Assembly: GCA_946407095.1 (NCBI GenBank)
Contig: CAMJMR010000016.1
Coordinates: forward strand, 1-46,572
Origin: an uncultured Selenomonadales bacterium
GTDB lineage: Bacteria; Bacillota; Negativicutes; Selenomonadales; Selenomonadaceae
Reading direction: 5' to 3'
DNA: 46,572 bases
The translations under genes were made by a program, and so were the position numbers. Positions 31,736 to 39,325 of the stretch are shown here, piece by piece. Each line of letters starts with the position of its first letter. Positions within the stretch are counted from its first letter, which is position 1. The notes below the pieces were generated by a model. It did no database searches, was not told the DNA's origin, and was given only the letters and a program-made list of their open reading frames with translations.

Positions 31736-32422
31736 ATGAAGATTGAAATTTGGTCGGACTACGCTTGCCCGTTCTGCTACATCGGCGAGAAAAGATTGGC
31801 GAAGGCTCTTGCCGAGGTCGGCGACAAAAACATCGCGCTTGAGTTCAAAAGCTTTGAGCTTGACCCTTACGCCGATAAAAACGTCACTACCACGACGCCC
31901 GAACGTTTCGCGACGAAGTACGGCTTGAGCTTGGAGGCGGCAAAGGAGCGGATTGAACAAATTTCGCTCATGGGCAGGCGCGAGGGCATTGACTTCCGCT
32001 ACGCCACGACGCGCTACGCCAATACCTTCGACGCCCTTCGCCTGACGAAATTCGCGCAGGAAAAAGGTCACGACGAGATTATCACGAAGCTTTTTGACGC
32101 TTACTTCACGAAAAATCTGGTGCTTAGCGATTTCGCCGTCCTGAAGGAAATTGCCGTCGAGTGCGGCCTTGACGGCAAGGAAGTCGACGAAATTTTGAAC
32201 AGCGAGCGTTATGCCGATGAGGTGCGTGCCGACGAGATTCAAGCCGCGCAACTTGGGATACACGGCGTGCCGTATTTCGTTGTCGGCGGGAAGTACGGCC
32301 TATCGGGGGCGCAACCCGTTGAAATTCTGAAGCAGGCGATAACCGAGGCTTTGATCGATAAGGCTGAGGAAAAACTCAACGGTATGACGTGCGGCGTCGA
32401 CGGTTGCCGCTTCGACGGCTGA
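31736..32422 (+). CDS. DsbA-family (FrnE-type) oxidoreductase
   Basis: 228 residues with no signal peptide, so cytoplasmic. The thioredoxin-fold active site is CPFC in WSDYACPFCYIGEKRL near residue 10. A helical insert follows, then the cis-Pro loop GIHGVPYFVVGGKYGLSGAQ near 175. This matches the FrnE/2-hydroxychromene-isomerase-like branch of the DsbA superfamily, thought to handle disulfide exchange during oxidative stress. An additional C-terminal Cys pair (TCGVDGCRFDG) lies outside the core and could cycle with the CPFC site. It has its own promoter; no redox partner is adjacent. Confidence 0.9.
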   Translation: MKIEIWSDYACPFCYIGEKRLAKALAEVGDKNIALEFKSFELDPYADKNVTTTTPERFATKYGLSLEAAKERIEQISLMGRREGIDFRYATTRYANTFDALRLTKFAQEKGHDEIITKLFDAYFTKNLVLSDFAVLKEIAVECGLDGKEVDEILNSERYADEVRADEIQAAQLGIHGVPYFVVGGKYGLSGAQPVEILKQAITEALIDKAEEKLNGMTCGVDGCRFDG

Positions 32423-32466
32423 AGTGTAGTCTACGCGTCCACACTGTTCCTCCGCTAAAATTAAAC

Positions 32467-32495
32467 TTGCCTGCAAAGCGGTTTTCGTTTAAAAT
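32467..32495 (+). promoter_or_regulatory. Promoter of the paired unknown genes
   Basis: TTGCCT (32467-32472), 17 bases, TAAAAT (32490-32495), followed by AGGAGGA (32515-32521) before the ATG at 32530. Confidence 0.6.
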
Positions 32496-32529
32496 ATGCG
32501 TACACTGCATAACAGGAGGACTGATAAGA

Positions 32530-32874
32530 ATGGTACCGCTTTTGGTTTTGGGAGCGCTTGTCGGCGGCGCATTGGTCGCGGCCAATTGGCAAGAGGTCGA
32601 AAACTGGCTGAAAGATTTCCTGCCGAAGCTCCAAAGCGTGCTCAAGGAGACGGGCATCGTCGATTACGCGGCGAAACTTTTTTCCAGCGTCGAAGGCAAC
32701 GTCATGCGGCTCGTCCACAAGCTTTACTACAAGGAAAACGGCAAGTGGGTTGAAAAAACCACCGTCCGCGAAATTGACGAATCCGAAGTGCCCGCCTGGG
32801 CTAAGGAAGGCTTGACCGCCAAAGAGAGCGACGTTACCGCCCGCTACGAAAAAGAACTTGAGCTTACCGTTTGA
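32530..32874 (+). CDS. Unknown protein, possible membrane-associated, gene 1 of a pair
   Basis: 114 residues, not recognised. It opens with a short hydrophobic stretch (MVPLLVLGALVGGALVAANW) that could be a membrane anchor, then a helical segment, then VHKLYYKENGKWVEKTTVRE and an acidic tail. The Tyr-Lys-Glu-Asn-Gly-Lys-Trp segment resembles MYFRDDEGKWHKC in the next gene, so the two may be distant paralogues. AGGAGGA precedes the ATG at good spacing. The next gene starts 15 bases after the stop. Confidence 0.7.
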   Translation: MVPLLVLGALVGGALVAANWQEVENWLKDFLPKLQSVLKETGIVDYAAKLFSSVEGNVMRLVHKLYYKENGKWVEKTTVREIDESEVPAWAKEGLTAKESDVTARYEKELELTV

Positions 32875-32889
32875 GCGAGGTGAATTGAA

Positions 32890-33447
32890 ATGGCATTGGA
32901 ACAAAAAATCGAAATGGTTGCCGACTTGGTTGCCGCCGCAAAAAATTTCTTTGTCGACTTGCTCCGCCCGAACATGACGCTCGAAAAAATTTCCGAAGTC
33001 GTATCGCCGCGCCTCGACGACACCATTAAAAAATACGAAGAACGCGGGCTCGAATACAGCGCGGGCAAGTTCAGCATCAAATACGCCGACGAAAAGCACT
33101 TCAAGCTTGAATTTGAAATGTACTTCCGCGACGACGAGGGCAAGTGGCATAAATGCGCCAACGAAAGCGAAGACCGCGACGCCTCCCTTTTGGAAGAGGG
33201 CGCGTGGAAGACGGTTAAGGCTTTGAGGATGATAACCTTCCCGATTGAAAAGCCCAAGTCCAAAGACGACGAAGTTCTTCAACACGACAAGAATCTCGAC
33301 GAATATCGCGAAGCGGAACGTCAAAAACTTTTGGGCTCGCCCGCCGAAGCCGACGCCGCTCAAAAGGACGCCAAGCCCGAAGAAAATCTTGCGGCGGACG
33401 ATAAAAAGACTATAGACGTGCCCGCCGACATTTTGGATAAAAAATAA
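32890..33447 (+). CDS. Unknown protein, gene 2 of a pair
   Basis: 185 residues, not recognised. It has no signal peptide or membrane span. The first 60 residues are helical (EQKIEMVADLVAAAKNFFVD), followed by a beta-rich core with KYADEKHFKLEFEMYFRDDE and GKWHKCANESEDRDASLLEE. The last 50 residues are Ala/Lys/Asp-rich and likely disordered. The core shares the D/N-G-K-W pattern and neighbouring strand with the gene upstream. GAGCGAGGTGA serves as ribosome binding site. A strong terminator ends the two-gene unit. Function unknown. Confidence 0.72.
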   Translation: MALEQKIEMVADLVAAAKNFFVDLLRPNMTLEKISEVVSPRLDDTIKKYEERGLEYSAGKFSIKYADEKHFKLEFEMYFRDDEGKWHKCANESEDRDASLLEEGAWKTVKALRMITFPIEKPKSKDDEVLQHDKNLDEYREAERQKLLGSPAEADAAQKDAKPEENLAADDKKTIDVPADILDKK

Positions 33448-33470
33448 TCGACCGACAAAAGCAAACGACC

Positions 33471-33515
33471 AAGGGTGTTGAAATTTTTTATGAAAGTTTC
33501 AACACCCTTTATCTT
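33471..33515 (+). terminator. Terminator of the paired unknown genes
   Basis: A perfect 13-base inverted repeat, AAGGGTGTTGAAA and TTTCAACACCCTT, with loop TTTTTATGAAAG. It also shows that the ATG inside the loop is unlikely to be the start of the following gene. Confidence 0.75.
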
Positions 33516-33546
33516 GTTAATGACGTCGAAGGAGGTTGCCGGTTCG

Positions 33547-34560
33547 TTGACCGAATACACTAAGTTTAACTTCATGTTCTTTTTCAGCTCGAATGCCCCC
33601 GTCTATTACAAAATCATGTTTCACGACGCTTTTGCTCTTAGTAACGTTCGTGCCATGAATACAATCCTCAATAAGACAACGGACGGAAGGATGACGCTTA
33701 ATTTCGTTCCCTATCGCCCCGCAAACAACCCGACGGTATTTAAAAATCCCCAAGCACTCAAGGCAAATGATCCTGACGTTTTTGCCAAGGACTTCCCCAC
33801 GAAGAATCCGATTGTGTTTTTTTTCTGGGCAAATGACTTCAACACTTTGCGCTTGTTCAATTTTTTCAGTTACTTGCGGAAAAATTATCCCAGTTGCAAA
33901 TTGGTGTGCTGGCTTACCAACCCTATCAGCCATTACCAACAATTTTCTAAACTGTTTACCGACAAAGCCTCCACAGATGAATTTATTTCCACGTTCGATT
34001 GCACGTTGACTTACAATTTGCTCGATGTCATTGATTACGGCTTCACGTATTTGGAAGGACCTTATTCTGTTTTTCCCTGCAAACAGCCGAACACTGACAT
34101 TGACATTTTTTATGTCGGTGCGCCGAAAAACAGAATCGAAAAAATTTTACGGGCGTACGAAACTTTCAAGGCGGCCGGCTTTGTTTGCGATTTTTACATT
34201 GGCAATGTATACGAGTCTTTACCTTCGCGGAGCGATTTACATTTCGGCGAATATCTTCCTTATACGGAAGCTTTAGCGCGTGTTTTGCGTTCAAAAGCGA
34301 TATTGGACATCGCTCACACGAGAAATTACGGCTTGACTCTGCGCTACTATGAATCGCTGGCATACAACAAAAACTTCATCACGGACAACACTTTTTACAG
34401 GCAAGACCGCTTTGCCTCGCCGAAACTTTTCCTAATCGACAAGAGCCTTAAGATAGACAAAGAAAAATTCATGCGCGCGGCGGAGCTTCCAAGCAACTAC
34501 AAGAACGAATATTCGCCGCTACGCCTCATAAGTTTTTTGGAGTCCGTTCTCAACTCATAA
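33547..34560 (+). CDS. Probable glycosyltransferase of a surface-sugar cluster
   Basis: 337 residues with no signal peptide or clear membrane span. The second half resembles the C-terminal domain of GT-B type transferases (CgeB/capsule-like). It has a beta strand IDIFYVGAPKNRIEKILRAY, then FVCDFYIGNVYE, then LRSKAILDIAHTRNYGLTLR with YYESLAYNKNFITDN. That is where the donor nucleotide-sugar site lies in such enzymes. The TTG at 33547 follows AAGGAGG and avoids the terminator loop that earlier ATGs sit in. The gene is more A+T-rich than its flanks. It leads a run with the aminotransferase and an acyltransferase. Acceptor and donor are unknown; the family call is moderate. Confidence 0.65.
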   Translation: MTEYTKFNFMFFFSSNAPVYYKIMFHDAFALSNVRAMNTILNKTTDGRMTLNFVPYRPANNPTVFKNPQALKANDPDVFAKDFPTKNPIVFFFWANDFNTLRLFNFFSYLRKNYPSCKLVCWLTNPISHYQQFSKLFTDKASTDEFISTFDCTLTYNLLDVIDYGFTYLEGPYSVFPCKQPNTDIDIFYVGAPKNRIEKILRAYETFKAAGFVCDFYIGNVYESLPSRSDLHFGEYLPYTEALARVLRSKAILDIAHTRNYGLTLRYYESLAYNKNFITDNTFYRQDRFASPKLFLIDKSLKIDKEKFMRAAELPSNYKNEYSPLRLISFLESVLNS

Positions 34561-34591
34561 AATTTTAGCGCAGGGAAAGGAAGTATTGCTT

Positions 34592-35779
34592 ATGGCCATT
34601 CAGATTTTTAAGCCGAAGTTTGCAGTCGAAGAATGCCTCGTTCAGATTCGCGAATGCCTGGAAAAAGGTTGGACGGGTCTCGGCTTCAAGACGGTGGAAT
34701 TTGAAAACGTTTGGAAAGACTACACGGGCTTGCCTTTCGCCTATTACGTGAACTCCGCGACGGCAGGCTTGTATTTGGCAGTCGACATCCTGAAGGAAAG
34801 GCACGGCTGGCACGACGGCGACGAAATTATTTCCACGCTCATTACTTTTGTATCGACGAATCACGCCATTCATAAAGCCGGTTTGAAGGTTGTCTTCGCC
34901 GATATCGACGACACAATGTGCTTGAGCCCCGCCTCCGTCCGCGAACGCATTTCGGAACGCACCCGCGCCGTTATGTTTGTCGGCATCGGCGGGAACATCG
35001 GGCACTATTACGAAATCGTCGATATTTGCCGCGAACACAACTTGACCCTTATCCTCGACGCCGCGCACATGTCGGGCACCAGAGTAGTTGGCGCGGGCGG
35101 AAGTTTGGAAATGCCCGGCAAAGAGGCCGCAGCAGTGATTTATTCCTTCCAAGCCGTAAAAAATTTGCCGACCGCCGACAGCGGAATGCTTTGCTTTAAG
35201 GACGGCGAACTGGACACAATCGCGCGGCAAAAAGGCTGGCTCGGCATTAACAAAGACACCTATTCCCGCACCGTCGACAGCGGCAATTATAAATGGCGTT
35301 ATCATGTCGACTACGTCGGCGATAAATATCACGGCAATTCCATCATGGCGTCAATCGGCTTGGTTCAGCTCAAATATCTGGACAGAGACAACGCCTATCG
35401 TGCGCAAATGGCCGGCTGGTATCGCGGGCGTTTTTCGGTTTGCCCCGATTACGTGAAGCTGATAACCGTCCCTAAGGAATGTCAATCCTCCAATCACTTG
35501 TTCCAGATAATCGTAAACGATCGTGACGAGCTTATTCTCTACCTCAACAAGTGCGGCATTGCGCCCGGCGTTCACTACGTCGACAACACGAATTATCCCA
35601 TGTACAGCTACGCGAAAGGCACTTGTCCCTATGCCGCCTTCGTCAGCGAACACGTGCTGTCCCTTCCGCTGCACATGGATTTGACTTTCGACGACGTGCA
35701 GTTCATTTGCGACGAGATTATCAAGTTCGTCAAAAAACGCGGGAAAATAGCTTTGCCCTCCGTGGAGGCGATGAACTGA
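34592..35779 (+). CDS. DegT/DnrJ/EryC1-type sugar aminotransferase
   Basis: A 395-residue PLP enzyme of the family that turns a keto-sugar nucleotide into an amino-sugar. GYTG-like GWTGLGFKTVEFE is near 27 and YVNSATAGLYLAVDIL near 50. LILDAAHMSGTRVVGAGG holds the Asp that contacts PLP, and SFQAVKNLPTADSGML near 185 holds the PLP-binding Lys. The C-terminal domain has GIAPGVHYVDNTNYPMYSY, then PLHMDLTFDDVQFIC. The likely product is a 4-amino- or 3-amino-deoxyhexose. Its stop runs straight into the ATG of the following acetyltransferase with no gap. It is the amino-group donor step for the acyl transfer proposed below. Confidence 0.92.
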   Translation: MAIQIFKPKFAVEECLVQIRECLEKGWTGLGFKTVEFENVWKDYTGLPFAYYVNSATAGLYLAVDILKERHGWHDGDEIISTLITFVSTNHAIHKAGLKVVFADIDDTMCLSPASVRERISERTRAVMFVGIGGNIGHYYEIVDICREHNLTLILDAAHMSGTRVVGAGGSLEMPGKEAAAVIYSFQAVKNLPTADSGMLCFKDGELDTIARQKGWLGINKDTYSRTVDSGNYKWRYHVDYVGDKYHGNSIMASIGLVQLKYLDRDNAYRAQMAGWYRGRFSVCPDYVKLITVPKECQSSNHLFQIIVNDRDELILYLNKCGIAPGVHYVDNTNYPMYSYAKGTCPYAAFVSEHVLSLPLHMDLTFDDVQFICDEIIKFVKKRGKIALPSVEAMN

Positions 35780-36367
35780 ATGGTCACCGAAGATATAATC
35801 GGCAAATACGTGACGTTGAACTCGGCGACGGAAGACGACGCGGAATTTGCTTTGGCAATTCGGCAAGACCCTAAGATGACCAGATTCTTGCCGCGATTGG
35901 ATATTTCCGTCGAACAACAGATTGCATGGATAAGGCGTCAGCGCGAAATGCCGGGCGATTATTTTTTTATCGTCCGCAACGAGGACAGCGAACGCTTCGG
36001 CGTTATCGGCATATACGATTTCCGCGACGATACGGCGGGCATAGGGCGCGTGGCAATGAAGGGCGGTTTTTTTGCCAACCGTGAGGCGTATCTCTTGACA
36101 ATGCGCTTTGCTTTCAAGACGCTCGGCTTAAAGAGACTCGCCGACTGGGTTTATGCCGAAAATGTTCGCGCCATAAAATTTTTTACATTCTTCGGCGCAC
36201 ACATGGAAGAGCCGCACTTTGACGAACAGCGAAACATAACCGTCAGAAATTTTTACTACTTGGCTGAAGAATTCGATGAGACGGAAGCGCGCGTGAAGAA
36301 AATTATTTACTCCGGTCGCTTTAAAAGCGACGGAACAGATAGCGCGCCGTGCCAGCCGACACTTTAA
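35780..36367 (+). CDS. GNAT acyltransferase (RimJ/PseH-like), tail encoded by a repeat
   Basis: 195 residues. The N-acetyltransferase fold of the RimJ/PseH type is visible: ITLNSATEDD-like start, GVIGIYDFRDDTAGIGRVAM (beta strands 4-5), and RFAFKTLGLKRLADWVYAEN with VRAIKFFTFFGAH for the acyl-CoA helix and final strands. It directly follows the sugar aminotransferase, so it probably acylates the new amino group. Odd: from about residue 179 the protein (RFKSDGTDSAPCQPTL) is encoded by family B repeat B7, which also supplies the stop codon. The original C-terminus was replaced or extended. Confidence 0.82.
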   Translation: MVTEDIIGKYVTLNSATEDDAEFALAIRQDPKMTRFLPRLDISVEQQIAWIRRQREMPGDYFFIVRNEDSERFGVIGIYDFRDDTAGIGRVAMKGGFFANREAYLLTMRFAFKTLGLKRLADWVYAENVRAIKFFTFFGAHMEEPHFDEQRNITVRNFYYLAEEFDETEARVKKIIYSGRFKSDGTDSAPCQPTL

Positions 36368-36411
36368 ACGTCGTCCCCGCGCCGAAACGAAATGCATGCG
36401 CATTTCTAGCC
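36314..36411 (-). repeat. Family B palindromic repeat, copy B7
   Basis: Reverse orientation: hairpin GTCGCTTTAAAAGCGAC at 36316-36332, then GCGCGCCGTG, GCCGACACTTTAAACGTCG, and the GAAATGCATGCGCATTTC hairpin ending CTAGCC. It overlaps the end of the GNAT gene. No flanking duplication is seen. Confidence 0.78.
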
Positions 36412-36412
36412 T

Positions 36413-36479
36413 CGTAAAAAATTTTTAGCCCTGTCAATCCCCGCGCAGGGCTTATTTTTTTTGCAGGGCTCGTTTACAA
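36413..36479 (+). promoter_or_regulatory. Terminator-promoter module before the nikB-like gene
   Basis: AGCCCTG/CAGGGCT stem followed by TTATTTTTTTT, then TACAAT at 36474-36479 only 7 bases before the ATG. This predicts a leaderless or nearly leaderless transcript. A copy of the same 62 or so bases lies at 43171-43236, and a shorter relative at 41188-41240. Confidence 0.65.
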
Positions 36480-36486
36480 TCGGCGC

Positions 36487-37395
36487 ATGAAAAAATATTT
36501 TTTGGCGCGACTCATTCAACTCGTGCCGATTCTTTTCGGGATAACCTTCCTGACGTTCGGCATGATGCAATTCGCGGGCGACGACGCCGTCGATATAATC
36601 TACGAACAAGCGGGCTCGGTGGCGGCGGAGATTAAAGCCGAAAAGCGCGCCGAACTCGGACTCGACCAACCGTTTTTGATTCAGTACGGAAGATGGCTCG
36701 GCGGCATGCTGACGGGCGACATGGGGCGTTCGTTTATCAGCGGCAAGCTTGTCTTTGAAGCCTTCGCAGAAAAATTGCCCGCGACCGTTGAGTTAATGCT
36801 CGTGTCAATCCTGCTGACAATCTTTATCGCGACGCCGCTCGGAATTCTGTCCGCCGTCAATCAAAATCGCCCGCTCGATTGGCTGATACGCGCGCTGTCG
36901 TTCGTCGGGAACTCTTTGCCGAATTTTTTCGTCGGGCTGCTTTTGATTTACTTCCTCGCGCTTAAGCTCAACTTCCTGCCGATAATCGGTCAAAGCGTCG
37001 TGTTGCCCGCGTTGACGCTCACAATCGCAATGGGCGCAAAATACACGCGACAAATCCGCGCCGTCGTCCTTGAGGAACTCGATAAGCCCTACGTCACGGG
37101 CGCGCGGTCTCGCGGCGTCGGCGAAGTCACAATCCTAATCAAAAGCGTCCTGCGCTCGTCGCTGATTGTAATCGTCACGTTGCTGGCGTTGTCTATGGGC
37201 TCGTTGCTCGGCGGCACGGCGATTGTCGAAACGATTTTCATGTGGGACGGCGTCGGGAAGATGGCGGTTGACGCAATCCTTATGCGCGACTACCCGCTGA
37301 TTCAAGCCTACGTCGTGTGGATGGCGATAATTTACGTGCTGATGAATTTGGCGGCGGATTTGCTTTATCATTGGCTTGACCCTCGTGTTCGGTGA
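36487..37395 (+). CDS. Nickel/peptide ABC transporter permease, NikB/DppB type
   Basis: A 302-residue inner-membrane permease with six spans. The start LARLIQLVPILFGITFLTFG, a short outer loop with AELGLDQPFLIQYGRWL, and the EAA cytoplasmic loop VLEELDKPYVTGARSRGVGE near 200 are all classic for the Dpp/Opp/Nik branch. It forms the channel with the NikC-type permease downstream (37597). The short length (about 300, against about 315-340 for DppB) suits NikB. There is no Shine-Dalgarno; the ATG follows a -10 box by 7 bases. A family A repeat separates it from its partner gene. Confidence 0.9.
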   Translation: MKKYFLARLIQLVPILFGITFLTFGMMQFAGDDAVDIIYEQAGSVAAEIKAEKRAELGLDQPFLIQYGRWLGGMLTGDMGRSFISGKLVFEAFAEKLPATVELMLVSILLTIFIATPLGILSAVNQNRPLDWLIRALSFVGNSLPNFFVGLLLIYFLALKLNFLPIIGQSVVLPALTLTIAMGAKYTRQIRAVVLEELDKPYVTGARSRGVGEVTILIKSVLRSSLIVIVTLLALSMGSLLGGTAIVETIFMWDGVGKMAVDAILMRDYPLIQAYVVWMAIIYVLMNLAADLLYHWLDPRVR

Positions 37396-37444
37396 ACTTT
37401 CTTGCTTGCGTTCAAGAAAGTTTTATAAAGAAGACTTTGTTTAA

Positions 37445-37551
37445 CTTACTTTCTTTGACGGCGCCAAAGAAAGTAAGCAAAGAAAGGCGCTTCGACCGGC
37501 AAAGAAACATCCATGTTTCTGTTGCCGGCGGCCGCCGTCCATAGCGGCCGG
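37445..37551 (+). repeat. Family A repeat, copy A3, inside the transporter operon
   Basis: Hairpin 1 CTTACTTTCTTTG/CAAAGAAAGTAAG (37445-37477), hairpin 2 AGAAACAT/ATGTTTCT near 37503-37520, hairpin 3 CGGCCGC/GCGGCCG (37529-37550). The variable middle part is missing. A separate hairpin ACTTTCTT/AAGAAAGT followed by TTTAT (37399-37428) just after nikB may act as a terminator. Together these nearly 200 bases split the two permease genes. Confidence 0.8.
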
Positions 37552-37596
37552 GTTTAAGCTCCACGAAGCAAATAATAGACTTTAAAGGATGATTCA

Positions 37597-38403
37597 ATGA
37601 AAAGTTATCGTCCGCTGATTCCGTACTTGGCGGCGGCAGGGCTGTTGATTTTCGTGTCGGTCTTCGCGGAGCAGCTGACGCCCTTCGACCCGTATGCGCA
37701 AAACTTGGAAGGCGCACTCGTCCCGCCGAACGCGACAAATCTTTTGGGCACCGACCGCTACGGGCGCGACGTGTTATCGCGGGTTATCGCGGGCTCGCAA
37801 ACGACTTTGTGCGCGGCACTGCTTTTGTTGGCGACGATAGCGACGTTCGGCAGTTTAATCGGCGCGATATGCGGCTATTGCGGCGGGCGGCTCGACACGT
37901 TCCTTATGCGGCTGTCGGATGTGTTCCTTGCCTTTCCGCAAATGGTTTTCGCAATCGCGGCGGCAGGAGCATTGGGCGGCGGGCTTTTGAATGCGGCGGC
38001 GGCTTTGGCGATAATCGGCTGGCCGAAGTACGCAAGAATCTCGCGCGGGCTGGCGTTGACGATTCGCTCGATGCCCTACCTCGACGCGGCGAAGATGGCG
38101 GGCTCAAGTTCGGCGGCGATTCTGTTCACTCACGTCCTGCCCAACATTGCCGGACCCGTGCTAGTGACGGCGACGTTGGACATTGGCACGATAATCATGG
38201 AATTGGCGGGGCTGTCGTTCTTGGGCTTGGGCGCGATGCCTCCGACTGCCGAATTGGGCGCGATGATGAATAACGGCCGCTCGATGTTGCAGACCGCGCC
38301 GTGGGTTATCCTTGCGCCGGGCACCGCGATTTTCATAACCGTGGCGACGTTCAACTTGCTGGGCGACAAGCTGCGCGACTTCATGGGCGGGCAACGTTTA
38401 TAA
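37597..38403 (+). CDS. Nickel/peptide ABC transporter permease, NikC/DppC type
   Basis: A 268-residue inner-membrane permease. It has the NikC/DppC opening FVSVFAEQLTPFDPYAQNL, then NLLGTDRYGRDVLSRVIAGS, which is highly conserved in this branch. The EAA loop follows at SMPYLDAAKMAGSSSAAILF. At the end LSFLGLGAMPPTAELGAMMN and GDKLRDFMG complete the pattern. It partners the NikB-type permease upstream. AAAGGATG precedes the ATG. The binding protein and ATPases that should follow are displaced by 3 kb, beyond an inserted acyl-chain gene set. Confidence 0.9.
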   Translation: MKSYRPLIPYLAAAGLLIFVSVFAEQLTPFDPYAQNLEGALVPPNATNLLGTDRYGRDVLSRVIAGSQTTLCAALLLLATIATFGSLIGAICGYCGGRLDTFLMRLSDVFLAFPQMVFAIAAAGALGGGLLNAAAALAIIGWPKYARISRGLALTIRSMPYLDAAKMAGSSSAAILFTHVLPNIAGPVLVTATLDIGTIIMELAGLSFLGLGAMPPTAELGAMMNNGRSMLQTAPWVILAPGTAIFITVATFNLLGDKLRDFMGGQRL

Positions 38404-38480
38404 ATCTAATCTGAACTGATTGACTATCGAGTAAAATGCTTGTATCATTGTCGACGTTTGAATTCCAAAGAGGTGATAAC

Positions 38481-39068
38481 TTGAAAGAAAAAATTTTTAC
38501 TCCTCTGCACTTGGAAGGCAAGTACGTCGTGCTGGATGAAATTTCGCCCAAATATTTTCCTTATGTCATTAAATGGCGAAACAATCCGAAGCTGAATAAA
38601 TACTTGAATCAACCTTTCCGCCTCACAATGGAGCTTGAAAAGAAATGGTATGAAGAAGTCTACTTAAAAGACGCGACGCAAGATTTTTTTATCATGGTCG
38701 ACAAAAAAACAGATACGCCCTTCGCGACGCTGGGACACACAGAAATTGACTTGAAGAATAGAGTTTGCATAGGCGGACGGCTGCTTCTTGGAAATTCCGA
38801 TTATGCTCAGCATCCTGCATTTTGGGAAGGTTATTTTTTGACAGAGGATCACACTTACGAATTCGTTGACACAGAATATATTCACGTCGTTTACGAAAAT
38901 CATAAGGCTATGCGCTTTGATAAATCGTTGGGATTCATACCAAATGACGGAGAAATAAAATATCCAAATGAAACTTTGGTCAACGGAATGAGACTGCAAG
39001 AGCTATACAGAACCAAAGATATGTACTTGAAGGTACGGGAGCGTCTTTTTTATTCTATGGCAAATTGA
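38481..39068 (+). CDS. GNAT acyltransferase in the acyl-chain gene set
   Basis: 195 residues of RimJ/PseH type. The start LHLEGKYVVLDEISPKYFPY and VIKWRNNPKLNKYLNQP is very like PseH-type sugar N-acetyltransferases, where W-R-N-x-x-x-x-R/K-x-x-x is conserved. Central strands TPFATLGHTEIDLKNRVCIG and VVYENHKAMRFDKSLGF (the acyl-donor helix and final strand) follow. It opens the GNAT-ACP-SDR-KAS III run; a GNAT beside its own acyl carrier protein suggests the acyl donor is acyl-ACP. AAAGAGGTGAT precedes the TTG start. The A+T-rich base use differs from the flanking transporter genes and indicates transfer. Confidence 0.8.
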   Translation: MKEKIFTPLHLEGKYVVLDEISPKYFPYVIKWRNNPKLNKYLNQPFRLTMELEKKWYEEVYLKDATQDFFIMVDKKTDTPFATLGHTEIDLKNRVCIGGRLLLGNSDYAQHPAFWEGYFLTEDHTYEFVDTEYIHVVYENHKAMRFDKSLGFIPNDGEIKYPNETLVNGMRLQELYRTKDMYLKVRERLFYSMAN

Positions 39069-39082
39069 GGAGGAGGATTTTT

Positions 39083-39319
39083 TTGACTGAACAAGTTTTT
39101 AAAGAGAAAATGGCGGATATTTTGTACCGCGATGATGTTCCGGATTTGGATACGCCGTTAAATGAAATCGAAGAATGGGATTCTGTGGCCTATGTTGCAT
39201 TTGTCGCCATGGCGTCTGATCCTGTTGCGTCGGGCGGCAAGCCGGTAAAGCTCCAGGCGGCTCAAATTCGCAATGCGGAAACGTTGCGCGACCTCTACAA
39301 TCTCGTTAATAAAGGTTAA
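39083..39319 (+). CDS. Acyl carrier protein
   Basis: 78 residues. The four-helix ACP pattern is present, with the phosphopantetheine serine in IEEWDSVAYVAFVAM (Ser34). Acidic helix I and the short C-terminal helix (RNAETLRDLYNLVNKG) are typical. It is a specialised ACP: the D-S-V-A in place of D-S-L and a basic stretch (GGKPVKLQAAQ) before the last helices distinguish it from housekeeping AcpP. It would carry the short acyl chain made by the ketosynthase and SDR downstream. It starts at TTG after GGAGGAGGA, 14 bases beyond the GNAT stop. Confidence 0.88.
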   Translation: MTEQVFKEKMADILYRDDVPDLDTPLNEIEEWDSVAYVAFVAMASDPVASGGKPVKLQAAQIRNAETLRDLYNLVNKG

Positions 39320-39325
39320 TCGAAT

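Noticed and set aside
33475-33546. ATG at 33475 or 33490 as the start of the glycosyltransferase
   Set aside because: Both lie in the stem or loop of a perfect 13-bp terminator hairpin; the TTG at 33547 has a proper AAGGAGG.
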